Below are positions 1 through 10,915 of a stretch of 64,000 bases of DNA, piece after piece; the first letter of the stretch is position 1, and the number at the start of each line of letters is the position of its first letter. Origin of the DNA: Solanum dulcamara. Its lineage: Eukaryota; Streptophyta; Magnoliopsida; Solanales; Solanaceae. The stretch spans positions 14,514,949 through 14,578,948 of the forward strand of contig NC_077244.1 in the NCBI RefSeq assembly GCF_947179165.1. The letters run 5' to 3'. The translations under genes and the position numbers were made by a program. Below the pieces are notes generated by a model. It saw nothing but the letters and a program-made list of their open reading frames with translations, did no database searches and was not told the origin of the DNA.

Positions 1-900
1 TTCGAACAACTACTTCAAATACAATATCAAGAAGTATCGCTTGTGGAACCTCAATTTCCATGGACTTATTAGCAAAATCTCAATTGGCATACAATACGCC
101 CAGTCGCTTCTCATGGATTTTTATAACCATGTTGTGTAAAAATAGGATATGCACTTGAAATGGACGTTTGAGTTAAGATATATATCATGAGTGATCCATT
201 ACCTATATTTGTTTGTTTGAATGAGACTATCTGATGTCCTTTCTAATTATCATTCCTTGGCAACGGCGTCATTTTTGATAATGCTCAAATATACCTCTTA
301 TGATTCAAGGTATAGATGATTGTAAGAAATTATAAACCCAACGTCTAAGGTCGGGGTTGAATCCCACAAGCAACGGTATTGAAAAGAATTCAAATATGAA
401 GTATGAAAGAGTTCTAACTTCTTCTAGAGTCAAAATAAAGAAAATGTAACATAAATGTAAATCTGTAAATTTCAATTATCAATAAAGAGAGTTTAGTCAT
501 CTATCATTAACAAGGACAATGATCATGGAGCTTGAACAACTAGAGAAGGGACTTCTAGGGGAGGAGCATAGTTGGAATCATAGTTCGAACAATAGTAAAA
601 GTATAACTCAATATATTTAATTATCAATGAGAAGGCTAGATTAAACAAATATTCGACATGCATTTTTCAATCACTAATCGACTTTCCATGATAGCTCTCT
701 GAAACCTACACGTGGGTACTAGTACAAATCAACCCAAACCTTAGCACAATTTTCTCGAGAGAGAGAAATTCAGAATTTGACATACATCGATGGATATTCA
801 TTAATTTACCCACTACATATAGCCCTCTCAAGAAAATATGGAGATAAAAAAAGAACTAAGTTTGCAACCTTAATTCATAAGTTAAAACTTGTTGAATTAA
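1..900 (-). mobile_element. Athila-like LTR retrotransposon, 5' end (partial)
   Basis: Read on the minus strand, positions 276 rightward look like the end of an LTR finishing in GCATTATCA. After four A bases comes a primer-binding site (255-271), then internal sequence running off the left edge (254-1). The same LTR ending (GCGTTATCA) and a similar stretch about a CC(A/C)AC-rich motif occur at the end of the right-hand LTR near 62760-62850, so the two are probably related. The outer LTR boundary on the right is not visible; about 900 is a guess. The internal 250 bases show no gag I recognise, though one minus frame is nearly open. Confidence 0.5.
255..271 (-). promoter_or_regulatory. Primer-binding site of Athila-like element
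   Basis: Minus strand reads TGACGCCGTTGCCAAGG. It matches, with a few changes, the TGGCGCCGTTGCC core that is the usual primer-binding site of Athila-type Ty3 elements (complement of the 3' end of an Asp tRNA). It lies four bases inside the LTR end. Confidence 0.65.
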
Positions 901-920
901 TAAAACTCATTTCAAATTAA

Positions 921-1386
921 CAAACTATTGAGCTAATACATAAAATCCAAGTTCAAAACTAAAATTAAATTACATTAGCATCCCCCCTCCCAGAAGGCAG
1001 GGGTTTTAGCTATACATTACAAAATTAAAGAGAATTATACCGAGATAGTTGTGTCTCATTAGTTTCAGCTGAATTACACTTTCATTTCAAGTACCTAATA
1101 AAAAAATCCAAAATTCCACCAAAACACAAAGTTCAAAACCCCAACATAAAATCCAAGTTCAAAACTATTGAACTAATACATAAAATATAAGTTCAAAACT
1201 AAAATTAAACTACATTAACACCCCCCCTCCAGAAGGCAGGGGTTTTAGATAAACATTACAAAATTAAAGAGAATTATATCGAGACAGTTGGCTCTCATTA
1301 GTTTCAGCTAAATTATACTTCAATTTCAAGTAACTACTGAAAAAATCCCAAATTCCACCAAAACACTAAGTTCAAAACCCCAACGA
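921..1386. repeat. Two-copy tandem repeat, 240-bp period
   Basis: Copy A (921-1160) and copy B (1161-about 1386) align throughout. Both have the ACATAAAAT...AAGTTCAAAACTAAAATTAAA stretch, a C-rich run followed by AGAAGGCAGGGGTTTTAG, and the ending TTCAAAACCCCAAC. Identity is roughly 90 percent by eye. No coding potential is seen. It may be part of an LTR or an old satellite-like duplication. Confidence 0.8.
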
Positions 1387-2814
1387 GTTATAAGGTTCTT
1401 TTCTCAGAATTCAGAGTAGGGTAAAGATGCCAATTTTACTTTCTTCTAGGTTGTTTATGCCTTCTCCAAAATGTGGCAAAAACTCACTTCGGAACCACTT
1501 TGGTGACATTAGTCGTGCTCACCGAATGGTTGAAAGACTCGCTAAGGGGAAGGTCTTCTCGCTTTTCAGTTGCTCCAACTCTTCAACACTCAGGATCTAT
1601 TTCGATAAGCTTGAAGGATCTTATATACAAGGTTGGTGAGTCGCTATTTGGAGCACAGACTCTCCTTTTTGCCCTTGTTTCTGATCAGAAATATCAGGAT
1701 ATTTTGGCAAGCTCGCTTCCTTGTTGGCGTGTCACTGTCTTCATTTTTCTCTATTTGTTTTTCCCTGTTCTCTAAGCAGATTTTTTCAGTATTCTTCTGC
1801 GAGCAAAACTACACTCGCCTTTCACTTCGGTGAGTTATCATTAAGACTTTATGGCTTGCCAACCTTATTTTAATGGTTGCCCATATTTCAGGACTCTTGG
1901 GCGATCAGGGGACCAACTTGGAGAGTCTCCAAGTATCTCTTTGGAGTACCAGCCTTTCTTTTTCACTATTTTCTAACTTTTTGGCTCTTTTTTGCAATGT
2001 AGTGCCTTTTCTATGTCCTTAATCATTTATATCTGCGAATCAACACTTTAACGTCAGTTGGACACAATATAAGCATAGAGAAAATTATTCTGTTAAATAA
2101 AAAGTCCTAACTGATTCAAAATTCCCGACTCATCAGGAACCCATTCATCTCCCCTTATGTTTGCCGTCCACTTCTATAGCGGCAGTACCACCGCTATAGT
2201 GGCATTGCTATAGAGAGAATATTCCCTTTATAGCAGGTTCTAGGTAGGTGGGTGGGGAAAATTTTTGTTGCTTTATTTGTTTAAACCCCCTTGAAAGGTC
2301 CTGATATATTTGGGCACTTGAGAGGTGGTAAATTCCCTTTCTATGTGTAATGTTTTACAATCTCCTGTTAAATTGTCAACTTGGCAATAGTATTCCATGA
2401 TCACCTTTTCTTTCCTTCCATCTTAATCATTTGGTGATAAATGATGAATAAATTGGTATTTTTTGTAATGACCTATTGATCATTATTTAAAAGGGCACCT
2501 AGTATGGAACCCCACATTTTTTGCAATACGTTATCAATTTATTATTGGGATGACACAATGAAAACTTTAAAATTTGGAATAATCTGAGCTAACATCATCC
2601 AACCATAGATAGAATTTTCCTTCTATACGCCACTATAGTGGTCTGTCAGCCTCTATAGAGAAGCTGACGAGACAGTAGTCTCAGGACAGGGAATTTTATA
2701 TTTTTCATCCTATTATTTAATTGTAAAGTGATAAGGAATGCTCTAAATACCCTCCTAAGCTGCTCAAATCTTGAAAACAATAGAGAGGGGAGAATCCTAC
2801 GCAAGCAATTGTGC
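1387..2814. other. Unassigned repeat-like DNA, no gene
   Basis: Only short overlapping ORFs without recognisable domains. Stretches such as CCGCTATAGTGGC (near 2190) and the perfect 12-bp palindrome CCACTATAGTGG (2630-2641) resemble motifs in the solo LTR at 9020-9170, so part of 2040-2814 may be a decayed LTR of that kind. I could not set its borders. Confidence 0.4.
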
Positions 2815-3643
2815 AAATGCACTGGTGAATGGAAAATTGGGAAAAGGACCACGGAGGGCTTCACGGCTTGTGGTTCTCACTAGAAACCATGAAACAAACC
2901 CCTCAAGACCTCTCAGCCTAAGTTCTCAAGTCCCCCTCCACGATCATCACCATGACTCATGGTGAGCTTCATGGGCTGTGGTGGGCCTTCTATACAGGAT
3001 CTCAAATTCAATTAAGTTAGGGGTGTTTTTGTCTTTTCTTTATGGTAATTTTAATAAATGTGGATGATTTTTAAAGGTTTATAATATCCTATTAACTAAC
3101 CTAAGCCCTCCTAACCCTCTGATTCTCACCCTAACACTCAAATCCCAAAATCTTCTCTAAAGTTTTATCTCAAGAGTCTTCTTCTTCCTAAAGAAATTCA
3201 AAGAGGAAATCAAGGTCAATTTTTTAAGTCAAGAACAAGTTTGGTATTCTAAAGCTTAAGGTATGTGGGAATAAATCGGGTTGGACGATCATTTTGCACC
3301 TCCCACTCGTAGCTAGAGTTGATCTTTACTTTTCTCATATATGGTGATTTCTCATGCTTCGAGGACAAGAATTTTATCTTTTTTATCATTCTTATGACAA
3401 TTATATCAAGTCTGAGAAAGCTAGGAGCTTGTCTTATGCCCCCATCTAGTTTAGTAGAGGCATGTTAGATGTCATGGAGTCTGTGTTGCCTTTTTATTTT
3501 GAGTTGAGATTTTTCATTTATGTCTTAGATTATAAATTTACTTACCTTATGTATGCTCATGAATGATATGCTAAGAATCTTGGTTGGGGTCCCTTGGGAT
3601 TCTAATCATTGTGTCGCACCTAGGGCCTAGCTTGGGTCATGAC
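2815..3643 (+). repeat. E1 5' LTR, truncated and internally deleted
   Basis: Aligns to the E1 3' LTR from its AGTGAATAGAAAATTAGGAC region onward, sharing the TTCACGGCTT and GGGCCTTCT...CAAATTCAATTA blocks and the end GCTTGGGTCATGACA. The first part of the LTR is missing. About 1.1 kb corresponding to roughly 21660-22775 of the 3' LTR is deleted at about 3265-3273. Confidence 0.75.
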
Positions 3644-3648
3644 AAACC

Positions 3649-3660
3649 TGGTATTAGAGC
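3649..3660 (+). promoter_or_regulatory. E1 primer-binding site
   Basis: TGGTATTAGAGC, one base from the TGGTATCAGAGC site complementary to initiator Met tRNA. It lies five bases after the LTR end. Confidence 0.8.
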
Positions 3661-3889
3661 ACAAGGTTTAAAGTATCCTAGGGAGTCTAACATGCCGTGT
3701 CGAGTAGAGTCTTGTTCATCAGTTTGAAGTACGCCACATCTATGAATAGGAGGCTATGAGGAATTTTAGGGGAAAATACTTTACTTATTTCCTGATCTTA
3801 TCGTGCGATAGAGTTAAACACTAAGGATTCCTCCTCTAACGCTTTCTCTTTGTGATTTCAGAAATATTCCTCCATGAAGGAAACCCTTC

Positions 3890-4895
3890 AGAAGTAATGT
3901 TGAGGAGAAGCAACAAGATCCAAACATCCCTTTGAATGATCTAGTCTCTCATGTGGAGTTTTCGGCCATATTTCAAGTTCTGCCCAAGCCGCAATTGCTT
4001 AAGCAAATAGGAAAGTTGTAGATCCTATAAACCTAAATATGGGTACGATGGCTAGCCGAGTTCGTGACTTTACTAGGATGGACCCTCTTGAATTCCATGG
4101 TTCTAAAGTGGATGAGGATCTAAGAGAATTCATCAAAGGCATTACTAAGATTGTTGAAGGTGTTATCCCGGTGGAGAAGGCAAACTTAGCGGCTTATCAA
4201 ATCAAGGGAGTGACACAAGTTTGGTAAGAGAAATGGAAAGATAAAAGAGGAAGAGATGATGGATCCATCGATTTGGAGGAATTCAAGGATGCTTTTCTTG
4301 ACCTATTCTTTTCTTTAGAGTTGAGGGAAGCTAAAGAAAAAAAATCCATCTATTTTCGCCAAGGTAACATGAGTGTGAGGAATTATTCTCTCAAGTTCAC
4401 TAAGTTGTCAAAATATGCTCCTATCATGGTTGCTGATCCAAAGGCTTGCATAAGCAAGTATTTTTGAGGTGTGTCCGATTTGATGGTCAAAGAATATAAA
4501 ACGGCTATTTTTATCAAAGATATGGACATTTAGAGGCTTATGACACATGCCGAGAAAATAGAAGAGGAAAAGTTGAAGGAGATATCTAGGAGAAAATCCA
4601 AGAGGTCTCGAACTGATATTGGGAATTACTCTTAGGGCAAGTCTGGGAATGGTTGTTGTCTTCGGTTTCATCAAAAGTATTTCGTCCAAGATTCATCAAA
4701 CACACCAGCTCCAAAGTTTGATAAAGACAAGGTGCCTAATACTAAGGTACAAGAAAGAGCTCAAGTGGTAAAGTTATACCTCTATACAAGAAGCGTAGAA
4801 GGTTTCATAAGAGAAAATGCTTAGCGAGATCAAATGTATGCTATAGGTGTAGAAAGCTAGGTCATCAAGTGAACTAGTGTAGGAGTGGTACTAGA
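3890..4895 (+). pseudogene. gag: E1 gag remnant
   Basis: Capsid/nucleocapsid gene of E1, broken by several stops and frameshifts. Visible pieces are VRDFTRMDPLEFHGSK (near 4065), YQIKGVTQVW (4195-4227), LELREAKEK and NYSLKFTKLSKYAP (4315-4430), and a zinc knuckle reading CYRCRKLGHQVN followed by a stop in place of the last Cys (about 4837-4880). These match in order the gag of E2 (54404-55459), which serves as an internal reference. The start is uncertain, as no clean ATG frame survives. Confidence 0.75.
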
Positions 4896-4989
4896 CCCTA
4901 GACTTAGACATGGGATAAATGTTGTTTGGATCAATGTGGTACTACTTTGGGTGGTGGTCAATGCCAAAACAAATTTTATTCTATTCAGA

Positions 4990-7900
4990 TTCATCAGGAG
5001 TTAGAGCATTTGCTAGATGTTGTGACAGGTATGTTTAAAGTATTTGAATATGATGTTTATGCATTGTTAGATATGGATTCTATTCTATCATTTGTTTCTC
5101 CTTATATTTCTATGAAATTCATTATTAGTCCTAAATTTTATTAGAGCCTTTTTTGGTCTATACTCTTATTGGTGATTCCATTATGGCTAAGAGAGTCTAT
5201 CAAAATTGCCCAGTTTGAGTCTTTCATAAGGTTACCTCATTGATCTTATAGAGCTTGATATGAATGATTTTGATGTTATTCTCAGTATGAATTGGCTTTA
5301 TGAATTTTATGCTTATATATGTTGTAAAACCTATGTGGTCAAGTTTCAGTTTTCTAATGAGCCAGTCAATATCTTGTACCTTAAAGCTCAAAAATAATTT
5401 CCAAAGTTTGCATTTATCATCTAGTTTGGGTTAGAGATACAAATTCTGAAGCTCCTACTCTAAAGTCAGTTTCGGTGGTAAATGAGTTTACGAAAGTTCT
5501 CCTCGATGTTCTCCCAGTTATCCCTCCCAAAAGAAAAATAAACTTTGGTATCGATCTTCTCCCCAATAGTCAACCTATCACTATTCTTTCTTATTGAATG
5601 ACCCTTACAGAATTGAAAGAGTTAAAGGATTAGTTGAAAGATTTGTCGAATAAAGGTTTCATTAGACCGAGTATGTCTCCATGGGGTTCTCCAATTCTCT
5701 TTGTTAGAAAGAAGGATGGTTCTATCCGTATGTGTATTGATTATCGGTAATTTAATAACATCACTATTAAGAATAAGTATATCATTTCTAGGATTGATGA
5801 CTTATTTGATAAACTTCAAAGCGCAAGCTACTTTTCAAAAATTGATCTTCGATTGGGTTATCATCAACTCTAAGTAAGAGAATGTGATATTCTGAATCTG
5901 GATTTTAGACCTCAGTATGTTCACTTTGAATTTTTGGTTTATTTTTTGGACTAATGAATGCTCCTGCAACTTTTATGGATTTGATGAATAGGGTGTTCAA
6001 GCAATATTTGGTTATGTTCGTAATTGTGTTCATCAATGATATTTTGGTTTATTCTTAGAGTTAAGAAGAGCATGCCAATCATTTGAGGATTGTGTTGCAA
6101 GTCCTCTAGGACCATCAATTGTTTGCTAAGTTTAGCAAGTGTGAATTTTGGTTGAGGTCAGTTTCTTTCCTTGGCCATATTGTCTCTGGTGAAGGTATAA
6201 TGGTTGATCCAAAGAAGACTGAAGCAGTTAAGAATTGGCCTAGACCTTTGTCTCTTTCTGATATTTAGAGTTTCTTGGTATTAGCCGGTTATTATAGACG
6301 GTTTGTGGAAGCTTTCTCTTCCATTGCATCACCCTTGACTACTTTTACTTAGAAGAAGGTGAAATTCCAATGGTCCGAGTCATGTGAGAAGAGTTTTCAA
6401 GTGTTGAAAGATAGGCTTACTTCCACCCCGGTGTTGACTTTTTTGGAAGGTTCTGATGGGTTTGTTGTTTATTGCGATGCTTTAAGAGTTGGTATTGGTT
6501 GTTTTCTAATGCAAAATGGTAAGGTGATGGCCTATGCGTCTATCCAAATCGAGGTGCCTGAGAAGAACTACCCTACCGATGACTTGGAGTTAGCGGTGGT
6601 GGTTTTTGCCTTAAAGATTTGGAGTCACTACCTTTATAGTGTCCATGTTGATGTATTCACCGATCGTAAGAGTTTGCAATATGTCTTCACTCAAAAGAAT
6701 TTGAATCTTCGACAAAGGAGATAACTTGAGTTGTTGAAGGACTATAATGTGAGTGTGTTATACCATTTGAGAAAAGTAAATGTGATTGCCGACGCTCTTA
6801 ATAGATTTTCTATGAATAGTGTTTCCTATGTTAAGAATGCAAAGAAAGAGTTTTTTGTGATATTAATAGATTAGACCATTTGGGTGTCCGCTTGGTTGAT
6901 TCCTAGGATGGTGCTGTTGTTTGTCAAAATGGTTTTGAATCATCTCTTGTAACGAATGTTAAGTCCATGCAAGATAGAGATCCTACTTTGGTTGAACTAA
7001 AGAAAGTAGTTGCCTAAAAAGCCATTGAGGCTTTCTCCCAAGGGGGAGATGGTGTATTGAGATATCAAGGCTAATTATGTATTCTTGATGTTGATGGTTT
7101 GAGGGAAATGATATTGTCCAAAGCTCATAGTTTGCGGTATTCTATTCATTAGGGTTCCACAATGATGTATCGTGATTTGAGGGAAGTGTGTTGGTGAAAT
7201 GGAATGAAGAGGGACAATGTGGAGTTTGTGGCAAAATATCCTAATTGTCAACAAGTGATGATTGAGCATCAAAAAATGGGAGGTTTGTCTCAAGATATTG
7301 AGATTTCTACTTGGAAGTAGGAAGCCTTGAATATGGACTTCAATACAGGTTTGCCTTGAACCCATAGGCAACATGATACGATTTGGGTGGTTGTTGACTG
7401 AATGAAAAAATTAGCTCATTTTCTTCCCGGTAAGGCTTCCTATTCAACTAAGTATTATGCTATATTATATGTATGAGAGTTAGTTAAGCTTCATGTTGTC
7501 CCATTGTCTATCATTTCAGGCTGAGGTACTCAGTTTATATCTTAGTTTTAGAGGTCTTTCCAAAAAGGTCTTGGTACCTAAGTCAAGCTTAGTACAACTT
7601 TTCACCCTCAGACAAACTGTCAGGCCGAGCATACTATTCAGACCTTAAAGGACATGTTGAAAGCTTGTGTCATTAAATTTAAAGGTAATTGGGATGATCA
7701 TTTTCCATTGATAGAGTTTGCCTATAATAACAATTATCATTCAAAATCCGGATGGCTCCATTCTAGTCCTTATATTGTAGGAGGTGTAGATCTCCTATTG
7801 GCTTGTTTAAAGTAGGTGAATATACCTTGATAGGACCTAAGTTGGTGCATGAGGCTATGGAGAAGGTGAGGTTGAATAGAGAAACATTGAAGATTTCCCA

Positions 7901-8380
7901 GAGTCGATATTCTATTCAGATGTGAGAAGAAGGGAATATGAATTTGAAGTAAATGATTGGGTCTACTTGAAAATTTTACCCATGAAGGGTGTGATGCATT
8001 TTGGCAAGAAAGGGATGCTTATTCCCCTCTATGTGGGCATATGTTATATTGTAAGGTGGATTAGCAAGGTGTCATATGTATTGTATTTGCCTTTTGAGTT
8101 GGCACTGGTGCATCCGATGTTCCATATGTCTTTATTGAGGAAATTTATTGGTGATCCTAGCTCTATTGTACCTTTTCACAACATTGGTATGAAAGAGAGT
8201 ATCATATGAAGAGGTTCCGGTTGACATCCTATACTAGTAAGTTAGAATGTTAAGGAACAATGAAATAACTTCAGTTAAAGTTTTATGGAGGACCCAAGAG
8301 GTTGAAGGTGCTACATGGGAAGCCCAAGCTGATATGATGTCATGATATCCTCATATATTCCCTTCCATTCCTAGTCAAGG
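4990..8380 (+). pseudogene. pol: E1 pol remnant (PR-RT-RH-IN-chromodomain)
   Basis: Polyprotein for reverse transcription and integration, heavily decayed. The protease region (5020-5350) has LLDMDS where the DSG/DPG catalytic motif is expected. RT (about 5480-6300) keeps [14 protein letters not shown] and [21 protein letters not shown] blocks, but its active site reads FIND (6029-6040), with the first catalytic Asp changed to Asn. RNase H is the longest open piece (6359-6724). The integrase zinc finger (7130-7290) has lost a Cys (AKYPNCQQ). The C-terminal tail (8225-8370) carries VLWRTQEVEGATWEAQADM. In-frame stops are frequent, mostly TAG/TAA. Confidence 0.85.
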
Positions 8381-8564
8381 TTTTGATTTCCTTCAAGATC
8401 CACTCAGTCCAAACCACACATTTCAGTCATTCTCATGTTTTCATATGCATTCATGTTCATGAAATGAGTTTTAAATTTATGTTTTTGATATATTTTGCAT
8501 TCATGATGGGCTACTATATCTCTTTCCTATCCAATTCATGCTAGCTTGAGTCCTATTGGAGGAA

Positions 8565-8587
8565 AAATATTCTTAAGGCAGAGATAT
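8565..8587 (+). promoter_or_regulatory. E1 polypurine tract (decayed)
   Basis: Purine-rich AAGGCAGAGATAT directly before the LTR start TGTAAGACC. In E3 the equivalent site reads AAGGGGGAGATAT, so one or more purines have changed here. Confidence 0.6.
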
Positions 8588-8611
8588 TGTAAGACCTTGG
8601 AAGTTGGAAAG
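8588..8611 (+). repeat. E1 3' LTR, first 24 bases
   Basis: TGTAAGACCTTGGAAGTTGG then GAAAG, the target duplication of the solo LTR that follows. The E1 LTR continues at 21097. Confidence 0.8.
8607..8611. repeat. Target-site duplication (left) of solo LTR
   Basis: GAAAG, repeated exactly at 21092-21096 on the far side of the solo LTR. Confidence 0.85.
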
Positions 8612-9135
8612 TGTAACACCCCAGAATTGTTTTCGCAAAGACTCGAACATTTTTTCACTTGTGTGTAGACTCAAACCGAAGGACTTGTAATTTTATATAT
8701 GATTTAGGATCAATTCCTAATTATTTGAAGAGTATTAGATGTGTTTTATGGTCATAAGGGATCTCTAACACCAAACCAAGTCTAAGGAGTTTCTATCGAT
8801 TAAGTTTCCGAATGAGTTTATATAAGGGCCAACTTCAAACGACCATAACTTTCGGTATACTAATAGTTATGTGTCTCATGACCTATCAAATTAAAGGTAT
8901 TTGTGTATTCTTTCCAACGCTAGTGAGATTGAACTTTTTGGAGTTTGGAGCTGAAAGTTATGACTATTTTACTACAAATTATCACTGCAGGAATTTTAGG
9001 CCTGGCACTCCAGTGGCGCCCGACACCACTATAACGCCCGAAACTAGCCTCAGTAGTTTGTCCCTTGGCGCGAAGCGACACTATTGTACTTTCAAGTTTT
9101 TAAGCCTATTTACCAAGTTTCAAAAAATTCAGGCT

Positions 9136-9172
9136 TGGCGCTACAGTGGCGCGGCGCGCCACTATAGCGCCA
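9136..9172. repeat. 37-bp near-perfect GC-rich palindrome
   Basis: Arms of 18 bases (left arm starts TGGCGCTACAGTGGCGC) around one central base, with one mismatched position (CTACAG against CTATAG). Related GGCGC...CACTATAGCG pieces stand at 9015-9080. Confidence 0.9.
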
Positions 9173-9919
9173 GTAGGGTTTTAGCCCATTTTGCCAGATT
9201 TTTGATGAAGGGCAATTTGGATATTTTTCCTATACATATATACACAACTTGGTCACGTTTATGGATGATATTTTCAGTCTTTTGCACCTCCAAAGAACAT
9301 TAATCTTCACCCTCTTCTCTCTCAAATCATCTCCAACAAGATTTCCCCTCAAAAATTCAAGGATTCAAGCTTCCCATTGAAGACCTAACAATAAGGTTTC
9401 TTCAACACCTACTCTAAGGTATGTAAGTTTAACCTAAAATATAGATTGAGTTCTTCCATATGCCCTATAGATGTGTTAGATGAAGATGGTGAAAGACTTG
9501 AAACTTCTATGAAGGTTTTCTTGAAATTTTCCTAAACTCTAAAATATTTTTATATACTAGTAATTGATTAATGATTTTCATGACTTTAATTCTTGAATAA
9601 TTATCTTTCATATTTATTTCACAAACCGTAGTTACATATTGACAACAATGAATTTTTGTATATAAATTAATATGTATTGATGGTGTTCTTGAGTTGAGTT
9701 TTGTTGGGAGTATAGATTCATGTATTCATTCACATAAACCCAAGATGAGATTTCTTTTTATCATAATTGTCTTGAGGTTGAAATTGATGGTTTTTGTGTA
9801 TATGTATTGATTGGAATGAAAAGAATGAATTGGGATAGTTATGAATGAAACCTTGGTATAGCTAGAATGTCCTTTTGTCTCTATAAATTGAATATAGAAT
9901 TAAATAAGGATTTTGGAGA

Positions 9920-10600
9920 AAGATGTTTGATGATGATGTGAATGATGATGTTTGATGATTATGTGAATGATGAGGTTTGATGATGAGGTGAATGATGTTT
10001 ATTTAACTATGAAAAAATGATTGATGAAGAGGTTATGTTGATAATGATATTTTGATATGAAATGGATTGGAGTCTAATGTGACTATATGATATGTGATTT
10101 GCATAATTTGATTTGATTGGAGTCATATGAGTATAAATGATTATTTGAGAAGGAGTTTTAAATAAATGATTTGTGAACATTTTTGCATAAACTATTTATA
10201 CACTATTTTGAGTTTAAAGAATGATTATTTTTATCTTTGATTTAAAAAGAGTTTAAGCATGAGTTGAGTTTAAGAAGTCTCTTAATTATCATTTTGAACA
10301 TGAGTATTTTGAGTATAAATGAGTTGAGCATTTTTACATAAAAATGTCTATTTTGAGTTTGAGTTGAGGAGTTGAAATTATGTTTTAAATGCATCTAATA
10401 TTTTATGCATTCATTGAGTTGAGATGGTATTGAATTTAAAGAGAAAAGTTTGATGATTGAAATGAGTTGATTTGAAACAAGGTCCAATGTGGCCAGATTT
10501 GATCGAGTTTTGAAAAGAGTCCAATGAGTTGATTTGAAAGAGTCCAATGAGACTAAATGAGTATTTTAAGTATTTTACTCACTTGATAGATATGAGAATA
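9920..10600. repeat. Low-complexity GATGATG / GAGTTGA-rich tract
   Basis: Imperfect repeats of TGATGATGTGAATGATGA (9925-10000), then many TTGAGTTTGAGTTGA-like units to about 10600. It lies inside the left arm of the solo LTR and has no coding features. Confidence 0.6.
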
Positions 10601-10677
10601 TTGAGTCTTGGGAGGAGTATTGAGCACCGAATTGGGTAAGAGTATAGTCCATACTGAACCCCATGAACTACGCAGCC

Positions 10678-10693
10678 AACGTAGGAAGGGATT
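10678..10693. repeat. LINE target-site duplication, left
   Basis: AACGTAGGAAGGGATT, identical to 19980-19995. A duplication of this length is typical of target-primed reverse transcription by L1-type LINEs. Confidence 0.9.
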
Positions 10694-10915
10694 AACCAAC
10701 CAAAAAAACTCCGTAAATCATCTCTCTCAATAACGGTCCTCTCTAATGGTCATCTCCTCCCTCTCTCTCTCATACTGTTCATCTTCGGTCAGTTCTGAAT
10801 AGCTTCACCGCCGCCGGTGAAGCTCCCTTAGCCACTGAATATAGATCATCAAACATCACCAGCTAATGACACTCTGAATCTGCAAAATAACACTGCAATT
10901 TCAAGTGAAGCTGGT

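Noticed and set aside
3649..3660. tRNA gene fragments at TGGTATCAGAGC sites (3649, 46095, 55659)
   Set aside because: Only 12 bases, placed just inside LTRs: primer-binding sites, not tRNA genes.
8812..9303. 163-residue ORF
   Set aside because: Lies inside the solo LTR, across the GC-rich palindromes; composition is not protein-like and no domain is seen.
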